Source of the DNA: Haemonchus contortus
Lineage: Eukaryota; Nematoda; Chromadorea; Rhabditida; Trichostrongylidae
NCBI GenBank assembly: GCA_000469685.2
Contig: LS997566.1
Coordinates: forward strand, 41,394,420 to 41,458,419
Direction: 5' to 3'
Length of the DNA: 64,000 bases
Part shown: positions 44,771 to 56,596 of the stretch, one piece after another
Numbering within the stretch: position 1 is the stretch's first letter
How the letters are laid out: each line of letters opens with the position of its first letter
The notes under the pieces: generated by a model
Told to the model about the DNA's origin: nothing
Seen by the model: only the letters and a program-made list of their open reading frames with translations
Database searches by the model: none
Program-made: the position numbers and the translations under genes

Positions 44771-45143
44771 TTAACCTTGCCATTCTTGATGTCCATCACC
44801 ACAGACGATCACTCTCGCTGCTCAGGAGATGTTACCTGGTCCAATTATTTTAAAGTTCATTTGGGCCGGATTCATCTTGCTCGATGGTCAAGGATAAGGT
44901 CCGAATATGTCATTGCCTCTGCTCACTGGTGAAGTCGAGTGTTGAGAAAAAGTAAGTCATCCGAACAAGTCGCAAATAGGGCTCTTTTGGTCGTGTATGG
45001 CGCTATGCTCGCTTCGCCTACGGTGCGCGGCGATTCCTGACTAGTTGTCTTGACTCGCGTCATTCATTTGAGCTCTTCATAATGATGGTAATAGAATACA
45101 TACAATTGAAACAATTTTTATTAAGAATACGAGATAGGGAAAT

Positions 45144-45149
45144 TTTATT
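45144..45149 (-). terminator. Poly(A) signal AATAAA
   Basis: AATAAA on the minus strand lies 23-28 bp past the stop codon of the transmembrane-protein gene at 45172, a normal nematode spacing. Confidence 0.6.
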
Positions 45150-45171
45150 TCTGTTACGATTTTCAAATAAA

Positions 45172-48100
45172 CTATTTTTTGCCTTTGCTGTCTTTGTTCT
45201 GCTTGAGAAATGGCGTTGTTTTTGAACGTTCTGATCTGGTGGAAGCGCCAGTGGTGTCGGTTCGGAGCTTTTCTGATTTCGCTGCTGAATATTCGACTTT
45301 CAAATAGGATGTATCTATTTGAAAACCGTCATTGTTGGGTATTTCCGCTCTGAAGAACTAGTACGGTCATCGCACTTTTTGACCCAACTGTTCCTTTCAG
45401 AACCGAATCGCTCGGATGCTCAAAGGTCGCATATTAATGCTGCTACACAAGTATAATTTAGGGATCGAAAATGATTTCTGACGGTGAAAAACAATTTCGA
45501 AAAGCAAAGCGCTTCCAAATCTTTCCTTGAATCTCTGAGCCGTTTGGATGGACAATCCAATATCATTCTCTACTGAAGATGCATCCCTGTATGTATTAGG
45601 TTGAATCATAAGTCCTTGGACAATGTGATAGTGATGACTTCTAGAGATCATAGCTCGGGTCGTTAGATAGAGTATAAAAAGCTCTTCCAAATACCTACTA
45701 ACGAATACACCTGACCGTTTCCTGCGCTTGAGCATGAGGAGAGAAAGTGCCATGTTGGCGCGGCAGTTCATGTCATACTGCTTCAAAGCATGAGGCACCC
45801 ATCAACCGAGCTTTCGCACCTTGCCGATTGACTTCAATCCACGAATAATTGTGGACTGACTCCCCAAGAGTGACTGCCAGTTCACGAGTAGTTTGATACG
45901 GATCGGCTTCCACCTGGTTCCGCAGCGCCTCCAAATCCAAGTTCATTGAGCGTCCCAGGCGGTCTTCATTTTCAATGGAACAGTCGTCCGACGTGAGCTT
46001 CGTCTGCCACTTGGAAATTGTACATCTAGCATCTCCGCGAGTTCTTGGCCAGATAAAAAAAAGAAATAGGATGGTGTCGCGGAGGGGAAGTTGCGACGGC
46101 TTGAAATCATGCGGCATGGTTGCAGGAAAGGAACCAGTTAGGTGTGTTCGTTAATATGTATACTGAAAAGCTTTTCATACTCTATCTAACAATGCCACGC
46201 GCGTCCAATTTCGTCTCCTCTTTCCCGAGTTATGATCACTAAAAGTCATCACTATCACATTGTCCGAGGACTTATAACTCAACCTAATACTTCAGCTAAG
46301 AATCAATCAGCTGCAAATCTCTCACCTGTTTTCGCAGTTTCCATCGCTGTTCGCGACGATTTAACAGCCGGCGGCTTCTCTTCCTTTTGAGCCTTCTCCA
46401 CAGGACGACCTTTGGGTATGAGACTTTCCCGAGGAGCAGACTGAAAGGGATTCGTACTGTTGAGAGATCTGGCCATAGAAAACTTTGTTACAAGTGCTAT
46501 GTTTGAAATGGTAACTGTTCCATTCATGCTAATATTGAAGGCTGGCTTACAGTAATGCTGCCTAATAATGTTGTTGGTTGGATGGTATATGTTTCCTTAA
46601 CACAACACCCTCGATATGACTAGGGGATATCTGGCGATAGGGTATCGAGCGCCCTCTCGACCCCATGCATATTCGCCCTGGGATTGATGGCCAATTACTC
46701 CAATTTTCATGTGTAATAAATGATATATTGTAATAGAAGGCAATATAATTAGCTAATAGTTGATTTGGCCAGAAAGTGAATGTCAGCCATTCCAGAGAAA
46801 GTGTCAAGGCTCGAACTGGATGTGGGTTGTCGGCTGCAGTAGAAAGTACGAACTATATTGTTGGCTGATAGCGCGCACAGCGTATTCGCGCGAAATGGCG
46901 CTCGTCGTCATTCACGCCGTCAGTAGCTTTTGACAGACTTGCGTCCTGACCTAATGGCACACACCCAAAAAATAACTCAGACTCATTTTGAAGAATGGTT
47001 TCAAATACTTACCGTTCTCCGAGGTTCGTAAGGATTGATTAAACTAACGGGAGAGCCTGAAATCATCATATCATCATAGACCATTTCAATCTACGAAGAC
47101 GGACCTACTGTCACATGTTGTTGGCGTTCACTAGCAGAAGCTTCAAAGGTAGGCAAAATCAAAACTCACCCGGCTCGGGTACTTCTTTCTCGGCGATTCC
47201 ACCCACGGTTTCGTGTATTTCTATTGCTATAACAACAAAGCTAACTAGGGATAAAGTTCGAGTGCGTTCTAAAGCTTTAGTTAAGAGGTTTTCCGTCGAA
47301 GGTCGGGTCTTGTCCAAAGCGACGAAAACCGAACCGAAAAATGTAAAACTCTTACAAATAACTCACGTGGCAAAGGAATAGCCTCCCTTGAACGTGTCTG
47401 AAGAAAGGAAAGTGATGTTCTAGAGGTCACTATTACACACCGATAAAGGAGGAAAGGGTAAAATCTTTGGACGTCGAGACTAATCCCATCTGACGATGCG
47501 CCTCGTATTCGACATCCATTCGTTATCGTAGTGGCGTATTGAATGCGTATGTGGCTCATACTTGACGTGGCCAGCCGATATATAATATGTACTTCCTCCT
47601 AGGTGTATTAACTGGTACCAGACTCGTTCAGGAGGTTAAAAGCACCAGCTTGAAGATCGACTGGCCAACGCAAGCTGTGGTATAGGGCACATACGCTTTC
47701 AATAAAAAGCTACGTTTCTAAATAGAAGGAAAGTCGGGGATGCATCCCGAAAGATGGATCGATTCAAGCTGAAGACTACTTTTTTCTCCTCTATTACAAA
47801 ACTTGAATAACATGCAAGAAAATTCGTACACTTACCTTTGACCTGTACATGGGTGGTACCTCCCTTCCTGATGCCTGATAGATTGCTGTAAATATGTAAG
47901 TAAGTAGTATAAATTGGTCAAATGTATTGCTTTGTTCGAAGCTACACTATAATCAATCTCAAAACTTAATCCAGCTAAGGAGAATGTTTTTCATCAGCTT
48001 GAATTCCATAGAGGAAGCTTCTAGCGCCAACCTAATCCAGGCCTACTTGGCCCAAAATCAACAAAGGAATTATGCAATGAAAAAGTTACCCTCAATGATT

Positions 48101-49197
48101 CTAGCCTGTTTCTCCTCGGCATCTATCCTGGTGGGAGCTACTTTTCCAATTTTAGAGATTTGAATCACATCAGTAACAAGTTCAGATGGTTTCACAGCTC
48201 GTCCACTGTCTCTAGAGGATTCCTGAAGACACTGGTTCCAGTTCGAGTTATTTCGAAAGTGCGAGAACCATACTTCCAGAGGAAGGAGGAGGAGCACAGT
48301 AGTAGGTGAGATGATCACTTTGAGCAAAAAGTTGGTATGGCGAAAGAATTGAATATCAGCTGGATCACTCACCCCAGCTCTCCCTCCCTCTCATGGAAGC
48401 ACCATTATCGGCTAGCTACCTCTCCTTTCCTGCGCTACAGCGCTTAATGTTAGAGATACGGTATACCCCCTTCCCTGACTACATTTTCACCCTCGATGCG
48501 AACGATATGATAAGCCAAACTGCTGGCTTTGCAGTTGAATCCTTTTGTTTTTGCCATCAGCTTCCTTCAGTAACTGTTTTGAGAACAACGAATCTTACAT
48601 ATTTGGAGACGACTCCTTCTTAACCCATAAAATCGCAGCTATTTTACCTCTCCAGTCAACGGTTGTACAGTAGATTTGGTGCTGATAGGTTGCTCTTCCG
48701 AAGGTTCATCGCATACCTCCAAATTACCTAAACAGCAACTGAAAATCAAGGCTCATTAGTTGACCTATCCCCAGGGTCAGACAATTCAATGGAACCAGGG
48801 GTTACCAGGGATTTCATACTCGGTGGGGACAAACTTTTTTGGCGTCAACCGTCCGAGTGCTTCAGGTATGCGCCCCGCAATCGTCTATTATAGTCCTTAA
48901 AAGTCGGCTACCTCTTCTACTCCCCTGCTTTAGCTTAGTTTTGGAGAAGAGGGATGCTCTCCTCCATATTACGAAACTTATGGATGTTGAAACAGCCGTT
49001 GTAGTTACCAGCTACTGCACTAACCGCTCCTTGCACCACCCATGATTAAACTCCGTTGGCTGTGAAAAACTGGTGTGTTCGATTTGATTAACCCACCTAT
49101 TCCTTGTTTCATCCTATTAAAGTCGATGTAACATGTCATAATTGTACATGAAATTATAATCACTGCCACTACTGATATTACTATAGTAGCTGTCAGT
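45172..49197 (-). CDS. Single-pass membrane protein with long cytoplasmic tail
   Basis: Minus-strand exons with consensus splice sites and matching phases are 49197-49097, 48727-48648, 48222-48090, 47867-47836, 47397-47367, 47220-47170 and 47056-47013; then 46541-46326 and 45284-45172 with a TAG stop. The first exon holds a transmembrane segment of about 20 hydrophobic residues (TATIVISVVAVIIISCTIM) followed by Cys and basic residues. The rest is a hydrophilic tail rich in Pro, Glu, Lys and Ser. It includes an NPF tripeptide (STNPFQS), the kind bound by EH-domain endocytic proteins, and a very basic end. Between 47013 and 46541 the phases do not match, so one small exon is missing. The N-terminus is probably the signal-peptide exons at 51389-51628. 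No homologue is recognised. Confidence 0.62.
45596..46287. mobile_element. Mariner family A, internally deleted copy
   Basis: The 692-bp element has the same ends as 291-1551 (TTAGGTTGAATCATAAGTCC) and TA on both sides. It lies in the last intron of the membrane-protein gene. Confidence 0.9.
45773..46117 (-). pseudogene. Mariner transposase N-terminal fragment
   Basis: A 114-codon frame begins MPHDFKPSQL. It contains the region SMNLDLEALRNQVEADPYQT and TRELAVTLGES, a mariner helix-turn-helix part. The catalytic domain is deleted. Confidence 0.85.
47455..47585 (-). repeat. tRNA-headed SINE fragment (reverse)
   Basis: The fragment shows AATCCCATCTGACGATGCGC, GCGTATTGAATGCGTATGTG. It faces a second fragment at 47600-47790. 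Confidence 0.6.
47600..47790 (+). repeat. tRNA-headed SINE fragment
   Basis: The fragment shows GGTACCAGACTCGTTCAGGA and AAGCACCAGCTTGAAG..GACTGGCCAACGCAAG. The head is missing. It lies in an intron of the membrane-protein gene. Confidence 0.65.
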
Positions 49198-49309
49198 CTG
49201 GAATAGAAAAACACACCTGTAGAGCAGAATGAGGCCGGTTTATGTACGTTTAATCACATTTTATAAAAAAAAATCCAACAAATAACCTGCTTTTCCTCCC
49301 CTACAGGAG

Positions 49310-49610
49310 CTTGGAAGGATGTGTAGCGGCGAGTAGCGCACGTTGCACCCACATGGTCACGGGTTCGAACCTCTCTCATATCTATAGCAGCTAAGGCCGA
49401 TCAAGGCTTCATGCCTTGAAGTTCAGTACTGGCACAAAATAAATTCGTATGGGAAAGTAGAAGCACCACTTGTAAATCTCCTGATCACCGCAATTCACTG
49501 TATAGGCCACATACACATGCAAACGGCCACTGCGATTCTGACTGGGAGTCGAACGCGAGGCGCATCGCTCAGATTGAATTGACTAATGTCAAGAGACATT
49601 ATCCATGACT
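49310..49610 (+). repeat. tRNA-headed SINE, copy 9
   Basis: The head is TGTAGCGGCGAGTAGCGCAC, the B-box is GGTCACGGGTTCGAACC, and the body has ATCTCCTGATCACCGCAA and TATAGGCCACATACACATG. Confidence 0.8.
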
Positions 49611-51388
49611 TCATTTTAGCAGTTTGTGGATAAGTTTCAGTTATTTAATTCCCCACTTCTTTACCCCTAACCTTGGACACGATTATTTCTACCTCATTGC
49701 TAAATGGGCTTCCTGCTGTTCAACTTTTGTTCGAGTTATTTATGAGCTTGTTGCTACCCTCTACTCTCGTTAGAGGTGCTCTCAGACAAGCTCATAAATA
49801 AATAAACAAGCAAATAAACGAAAAAATAAATAAATAACAACCAGGAAAGTGAGTTACGCAACGGCAAATAAACAAGTAAATAGATAATAATTGAAGAAGT
49901 CAGTGACCAAGCTAGCAAGGTGATTGGATGCTCCGTTTATACTCCGAGAGCATCGTCTGCATACCGTACCTACCGTAATTTCTAGGGAATGGGAAAAAAA
50001 CGTGGAAGGATGACGGGGTTGATGGCTTCAGCATATAAATACTTTGTCTATGGAAAATAACTTTGATCCACAACTGGTCAGCTAGTACTAGGGGCGTCCC
50101 TACCGTTCCAATCATCGGATCAAACGACAGGTCAAACCTTTGAGCACTTCTAAATGAATGTGACCAAACAGCAGGCACCCAAAAAAAGGGGGTTCCCCTG
50201 ACGACAGAAAAGGAAACTGGGCTGTATGTAAAGTTTTTGTTGCACTAAATGTCCTAGAAGCGGTCAGGCGTTGCTTATGGTCGGCGAAAACACAAAAATG
50301 GCAAGGGCGATTAGATATGTATCGATTAAGGAATCGATTCGGTCTCCGCCTTCTGTGTTTTTGGAATACAAGCGAAGTAAAGGGTTGCCCAAAAAGTCCA
50401 GTCATATTCTCGTGCCCTTCGATCCGTCACCTCTGCTCCTGGCAGTTAGCTGTGTTTCTTTTTTGATTATTTCGCTGTGTTATTATTTTATTTTGATCAT
50501 TATTTATTGATTTATCAGTGATATATTGTGTCATCGTAATTACGGTGATTTTCTAGCCCATCATACTATGCGACACAGGTATGCGTCCCTCGCTGTTGGC
50601 AAATTCAACAATTTCCGCAAAGTCGTCCACTTCTCCTCCTCGGCGCTCTAGTGCCTGGTGTTAGAGACGATGGGTGGTCCTCCTGACTATTGGTTCCTAT
50701 CATTGCTCGGGATCTAGTAAATGCTATTTCACTCAGTACGAGTGCTTCTCGTTCCGCCCGTCCGTCGACATTAGGTCACGCCGCAGCCGTCGCATGCGGC
50801 TCGTCGGCCTGCGATACTTGACGGACGTCGCAGGTGTCAGTACGGCATACGACTTGCGCTTGGTCCACGGCAGTCAGCCAAAGGGAAGATAGCGCGGACA
50901 AATGCAATTATTCGCTCCACTGACACTTGGTAGCACTACAATTTCATCTCGAGACATCAGTGGGGTGCCCCGCGCGCGGAGTGGGCGGGGTGTCCTGGTT
51001 TTGACGAACGCGCGGAACGGGCGTTCCCCCTAAACCTTCATGTATTACTCGCCACAGATTCGACGCCACAAAGTAAAATAAACTGCGAGTCCGTGAACAT
51101 GTGAGGCTGTCTCATGTGGTACTCAGAAGTCATCACTAATCTGGGTTACGGTATTATGAGAATGGCGTAATCAAGAAATTGGAAAGCGACGGCTCAGGCT
51201 GATCCCTAATTTTGCCCCTTCAATAACAGCATCAGTAAAATGCTGGGAAAATTCTAGCTAGCAGGGGAATATGAATTACATCGCGGTAAATGATATGAAG
51301 AGTTTGAGCGACGTAGCTTCCTCTACATCCTTGGTCAGTAGGTTCGATTTGGTACATCGACTGTGCTCCACACGCAAAAGAACCTTAC
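49611..51388. other. Likely intron or spacer without recognised exons
   Basis: The stretch lies between the signal-peptide exons and the transmembrane exon on the minus strand. It includes GC-rich sequence (50740-51030, GCGCGCGGAGTGGGCGGGG-like) and the word TTGCCCAAAAAGTC near 50385. No exon was resolved in it. Confidence 0.4.
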
Positions 51389-51628
51389 CACAGGTACCGC
51401 TGCCGTTTTTCTTCACTTATTCTGTTAGCAACAGCCCATCATCCTATCTTAACTCACCACCCGAAGCTCTAACGTCCCAACGGACCCTGGCCAAAAAGCC
51501 GGTGAAACTTACGTAAAGAAACCAAATATAAGATTTTCTCGTGGATCTGGCTCAGATTCGGTGGCATTATAAGCTTCTGCCTGTCTTCGAAACATGATCA
51601 ATAGGGTCATATAAAGCAGCATCGCCAT
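51389..51628 (-). CDS. Signal-peptide exon plus a small second exon
   Basis: Exon 51628-51513 begins at an ATG. It encodes MAMLLYMTLLIMFRRQAEAY, a hydrophobic leader with a plausible signal-peptidase site after AEA, then an NAT glycosylation sequon and an acidic stretch, and ends at GTAAGT. A 33-bp exon 51421-51389 (acceptor TTGCTAACAG, donor GTAAGG) follows in phase after a 91-bp intron and codes for ISEEKRQRYL. It is probably the 5' end of the membrane-protein gene at 45172-49197. The phase at the far end does not join the transmembrane exon directly, so at least one exon is missing. Confidence 0.5.
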
Positions 51629-51904
51629 TTTTCTGATCGAACATCCATGAAGTGGATTCCTACAATTAACTGAACAGTGCTTGGTGGCAAGTCCTGGGGG
51701 AGTCAACAGTCATCAGTAAGCTGATATGAGAGCAACGTTCAGCACTAACCGCGTAGGAGTGAGGAAGAATACAAATGAAACCATCTAGGATTACATGTGG
51801 TTCCACATTAAAATTGATTATCATGGATAATCATTATCAGAAGAAAGTTTGTTTCCCTCGGTTCTACCTGATTGGGAAAATGATGAGATCAGATAAGAAT
51901 GGAA

Positions 51905-52170
51905 GAGATCTAATGGCAAGTGGCGTATTATAACACCTAAAGGGTTTGGGTCGATATCCGCCCAAGCCAGCCAAGCCTTTCACCCCTTCGAGGTCGGTAA
52001 TTGGTACAAGACACGTCTGGGATGGTAGAAGCAGTGACTTATACATAGGCCGGCCACCGCATGTCTTTGTATGAGCCGCATACGCATTCAATACGCCCCT
52101 GCGATTCCGAGTCGAAGTCAGTGCCGTGGCGCATCCCAAAACGATATTGATTAAAGCCAAAAGTCGTGAT
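51905..52170 (+). repeat. tRNA-headed SINE, copy 10 (5'-diverged)
   Basis: The copy shows GGTTTGGGTCGATATCCGCC, AGCCAGCCAAGCCTTTCACC and GACTTATACATAGGCCGGCC. The head is degraded. Confidence 0.75.
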
Positions 52171-52654
52171 TGTATATACTTTCCGGTAATTGTACTTTTT
52201 CGTTTGCGTAGAATGAGCCATTCATTTAGAATATCCCTGAGGTGTATCCGAAACGCCTCCACCAATAGCACTGTCAGTTGAGGTAAGGGAAATTAATCTT
52301 CAAAAAAACTTTGAATCCACATTGTTGGCAAATACTATTACAATAAATAATGGAAAGAGTTTCGAGGCCAGAAGCAAAGGGAAACGATGCGGGAATGTTG
52401 GAATTACCGCTTGAATACATTTATTCCTCCCATGCCTCAACGTTTTTCAAGCGGGCGTTTTCCAAATGATAACTCTTCCCCATTCAAATCCTGTTGTTCC
52501 CTTCATGTCCTTTTGCCATTCGTTCTGCCCTTTCACGCCCCCATCGTGAAGCTGCCTCCTTTCCATGCTTTCCTCATCCTTCTTGATTCTCTATTTTCCT
52601 TATTTACTTTCCTACTTCGCCTACTTTCTTGTCAACGCGCTCATAAACAAATCC
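52171..52654. other. No gene seen
   Basis: A pyrimidine-rich stretch at 52430-52640 makes a long plus-strand frame of low complexity. It is not credible as a gene. Confidence 0.4.
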
Positions 52655-52860
52655 TCAGCTCCAGCCCTCTGAGTCGGGTAGTCGGTGCCAGAATCGTCTG
52701 GTAGGATTTAAGCACTGTCTTGTACCTCAACCGCATGCCACTTTTCGGGGCACCGAGGCATTGAAAACGACATTTCGATCCTGAATGGAAGTGGAATGTG
52801 GAGGTGCATCCCCAAATGGGAAAGGTCAACAGATTTCCACCTATATCCTGCCTCCTTTAT
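52655..52860 (+). repeat. tRNA-headed SINE, copy 11 (partial)
   Basis: The body lacks the head: GTCGGTGCCAGAATCGTCTG, AAGCACTGTCTTGTACCTC and CGATCCTGAATGGAAGTGG. Confidence 0.65.
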
Positions 52861-53239
52861 CCTTTACTGGCGGCAGGTTCACTCTCTCGTAATGATATTT
52901 CTAGGCTCTGAAAAAGTGTGGCCTTACTACTGGAAGCGGAAAGCTAAGCGATGCTTGTTCTGAAAACATATGCAGATACAGCTTATCGTTTGGCAATCTG
53001 GCATTGCGATGTGATTCACCCAATGTTATCGCTTTAAGTGCGTCGTCCGACGAATGGCTACAACAGAAGTGCCCATTACTATTCATCACCCGTTACAACA
53101 TTCTATCTTCTCCTACCAGAAGCATCGTTCATCAATATTTTCAACGTTTCGCACATTGTGCCCTTTTTCTGTACATAAAAAACTATTCTTTAATGTCTAC
53201 AGAGAAACTTTGAATGAATTCGAATCACGGAGTCGAGTT

Positions 53240-53475
53240 ACGAATCGATATCCGCCCAGGCCAACAATACCTTTCATCCTTCCGGGGTCGGTTAGTTGGC
53301 ACCAGATCCTTGTGGGCGGATGAAAGTACTGACTTGTACATCGGCTGTCCAGCGCAAGAAGTCATTGTAGTATAGGCCACATACGCATTCAATATACCAC
53401 TGAGATTCTGTCTGGAAGTCGAACGCGTGGGCGCATCCCCAGACGGGATTGATTATTGCCCAAAGACTTTATCCA
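53240..53475 (+). repeat. tRNA-headed SINE, copy 12 (partial)
   Basis: The body shows AATCGATATCCGCCCAGGCC, ACTGACTTGTACATCGGCTG, TATAGGCCACATACGCATTC and ends AAAGACTTTATCC. Confidence 0.75.
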
Positions 53476-54213
53476 TAAGGGGTGAGAGTTGCCGAAAATG
53501 CATTTAGTGCATCGATTTTAATGCGGTTCAAACCTTTTCACAATCTAACTGTTATTTTCTTACCTTTTTGGTACGTAGTGCTAGGCAGTTAGCTCATCGA
53601 GTCAATAGGAAAGACATCCTCTTACAGTCCTTGATGCTAATCGAACAGGTGATGAAAGAAGCATCAGCACGGCTTTTTCCATTTTTGGTTGGGTACGCCA
53701 TACATTCGATTTTCGTTTAGTTTCGCGAGTGTATTTGTCAGTATAAATGTAAAAGTAATGTCGTGAATCTGTCCCGGTTGGGTTCCGCACCCTACCTCCG
53801 CCCTCCTTTAATTAGGATACGTCACACATGCTACTTTCTTAGTTTAATATAATGACTATAACTTTAAGGTGAACGTAAGTTAGCACTCCTTCCCCCATGG
53901 TTGCATTAGTCTGGATCGACCGACGTTGGAGAAGTGGAGCTCACCTATCAGATCCAATCCGGGAGCTCTTACCGGACTACGGAAACACTCGGCCTCAAAT
54001 ATTGTTTGTTAACAAAAATCCAGCGATATAAAAGGGGTGCGACCGGTATGCGGGCTACAGAAGTTGTGACGTGCTTAATCGTTCCTTACTCTACTCCCAA
54101 TGAAGGCGAATCCTGAAGAGTTCCTTATAGAGATGAAGAGTAACTTTTCCTACTAGAGTCAGGTTTTTCTCGACATACATACTCTTTTAGGAAAACTCGT
54201 CAATGTAAAATTT
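53476..54213. other. No gene seen
   Basis: Only short frames occur. Confidence 0.4.
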
Positions 54214-54723
54214 TCATGACTCTCTCAAACTAGGTAAGCTAGGTTCCCAGATGGGGTAATTCCAAAAAGGTACGATGACACAGAGAAGCATATTAAAAGC
54301 CTGTAACTCTTTCTTCTCCTTGCCAGCGATAACTCGTCCTTCACTAAGGTAATTGACCGTATCTTTGACTTCCTTCAAGACGACATCGAATGGTATTCGA
54401 TAGAAGGAACACGCTACTACTCCCATCAGAGACGCCGCCTTCTCGATTATTATGCGCATGATTAATGTGGGAGGAATCTGCTCTCTGGTTTTTGTAGTTC
54501 ACCTCATTCTTGATCCTCCGCCTTCCGCTTGTCACTTGATCTCGAGCTCGTTTCATGGCCGTTTTTCGATTTCCGAACAAATCAAAAGCAATTCTCGAGC
54601 TATTTCCAGGAGGTTCATGGGAGGACATCAGAGACTGGAATGTTCTCGAGAACCACATGTTCTCCATCTGGTGCCACACAAACGACCAGCTCATATCGCT
54701 TCTTCCGCTGTAGGCATTGGTGC
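54214..54723 (-). CDS. Coding-like segment, frame unresolved
   Basis: After an acceptor TTCTTTCAG (ending at 54724) two minus-strand frames are open. One runs about 124 codons (DMSWSFVWHQMENMWFSR, KTAMKRARDQVTSGRRRIKN). The other gives KKRYELVVCVAPDGEHVVLE and then stops. Downstream, another frame to 54214 (KEVKDTVNYLSEGRVIAGKE) is also protein-like. Removing 25 bp (GTGAACTACAA...AGCAG) would join the long frame to the last one, but such a short intron is doubtful. This may be a real gene with an unusual junction or a recent frameshifted pseudogene. No domain is recognised. Confidence 0.4.
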
Positions 54724-55026
54724 CTGAAAGAATCGGAATGACTAAGACTTGACTTCCCGTTTGCACGATTCTTCATTCCCTGTCCGATGGGCAACATTAT
54801 TGAAATGAATCCAAATGACTTAGCTTTCCGAAAATAGCGTCGTCGTTGCGGAGGCGCGTCAACGACGGCTCAGCCCGGTTTCCTCTGATGTGTCACGAAT
54901 GTCCCCTAAAGTGCACAGTTGTCCGTTGTTAGTCGCTCAAACTGACGAATCTCTAAAAGGCGTGTGTCTAGCGTTTTTTTGGCTCCGGCCAACTGAATAG
55001 CGCTTATTTGGATTAGTAAAGTACAT

Positions 55027-55113
55027 TCAAGCCAGACGAAACGATTTTGGAGCAGCAGCATCCTTTGGATTTACTGCCTTTTGCACGGGTTCTGACTCTT
55101 TTTCTTCAGACAT
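55027..55113 (-). CDS. Possible 28-residue ORF or first exon
   Basis: A short frame starts at an ATG in good context (CTACAATG). It encodes a charged peptide, MSEEKESEPVQKAV...KSFRLA, and is followed by TGA. It lies upstream of the 54.2-54.7 kb segment on the same strand. The composition is protein-like but the length gives little support. Confidence 0.22.
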   Translation of the reverse strand: MSEEKESEPVQKAVNPKDAAAPKSFRLA

Positions 55114-55697
55114 TGTAGATTCCTTTCAATAACAGCTCCCCCGCGATCTCTAACTCGACGGCTTCTCAGCCAGGGGTGATTGTGGTAGTTACTATCAGCG
55201 GCAGTCTGAAGCAAATCACAGGCATGAGACTTTAATGTGACATTCAATTGGGAAGACCTCCAATCGGGAGAGCCCTAGGGAGAAGCGTAGTAGTGCAGTC
55301 TGATTCGGAAGAGGGAACGTACAGTAGGATCAACTGCAAGGTGAAGATCGGCTTCCTTCAGCGTCTTATCAAAAAGCTTTTCCCTTTAGCGAGGGCCTTA
55401 AAAAAACAATTTTGTCAAGAATTGAGCGAACTTCGACGTGAAGTGAAAAAAAAACCTTTATTTTCTGCTAGATTCAGATTTTTCTTACCCGCATCAGCTT
55501 CTTCGCGTCTGCTGGAGAAACGACATGGGCATCAGATCGAGAATGGAGGTTTATACTCGAGATCTACGATGGGAAGTACATATCAGCAACTCCTTGCTAT
55601 TACTAATAATAACGATAATAATAGAATAATAATACATAGGTGGTCATGTATACGATATATACATGTAATTTGTGATATTTAATAATATTTTATTGTA

Positions 55698-55925
55698 TTA
55701 GGTTGATGCATAATTATTGCGGATTTTTTCGTGGCTTTTTTTCTCTCGATAGAATTTGAATATTGAGTTCGGGTTTTCTCTAGAAATGATCTACTTGATT
55801 TCCTCTACAAGAATATACTCAAAACACCATCCGCATATTCGCAGAATTAGGCTTTACTACTTCGAGAAAGATTGGAAGGTGGCACAGTCATTCCGCGATC
55901 TCAGTAACTTTTCGGCGATCGTTCA
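55698..55925 (-). mobile_element. Mariner family B, end fragment (reverse)
   Basis: The fragment starts TTAGGTTGATGCATAATTAT after a TA and matches the right half of 56023-56596 in reverse. Similarity stops at about 55925. Confidence 0.85.
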
Positions 55926-56022
55926 TTAGGTGATCTAGTGAAGGTACACATGATTTCCTGGCGGTCAAACACGATTATTTTGATATTTTCTATTTCCCCT
56001 ACATTTTACCTGCCTCTATATA

Positions 56023-56596
56023 TTAGGTTGATGCATAATTATTGCGGAGTTTTTCAAAAAATTTTATTGAACGAATCGATAGAAATACTGAACAAAAACA
56101 TGTTCAAGTAGTTACTCTGGAGTTATCCACCATCTACGTTAAGCCCTGCTTCCCATTGTTTAGTTAGATGGATCCCAAAGACGAAGAAGTTTTGACCACT
56201 GAAGGCGATCCACACTCTGGCACCAGCCGTCAAGCCATCCAGCTCGTCAAAGCTCCTATGCTCTGGGCAGCTTTTCAAAGAACGGTTGCTGTGATAATCC
56301 ATAAGTTTCTACCGATGAATATGGTAGATTTAGAAGCAGATTCCAATTCTAGGTTGGCTTTGGCTAATTGTTCCATCGCCGAGAAGTTATTGGGATCGCG
56401 AAATGACTGTGCCACCTTCCAGTCTTTCTCGAAGTAGATAAGCCTAATTTCGCGAAAATGCGGATGGTTTTTTGAGTATATTCTTGTAGAGAAAGTCAAG
56501 TAGATCATTTCTAGAAAAAACCCAAACTCAATATACGAATTCTATCGAGAGAAAAAAAGCCGCGAAAAAATCCGCAATAATTATGCATCAACCTAA
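56023..56596. mobile_element. Mariner family B, 574-bp deletion derivative, intact ends
   Basis: The element is flanked by TA with inverted ends TTAGGTTGATGCATAATTAT. On the minus strand it codes for a mariner N-terminus (HFREIRLIYFEKDWKVAQSF) joined to a mariner C-terminal end (about 56160-56270, GIHLTKQWEAGLN). It is the reference for the disrupted copy at 8273-10419. Confidence 0.9.

Noticed and set aside
52387..52704. 105-codon plus-strand frame
   Set aside because: It is a pyrimidine-rich low-complexity stretch giving Phe/Leu/Pro translation, and it runs into a SINE.
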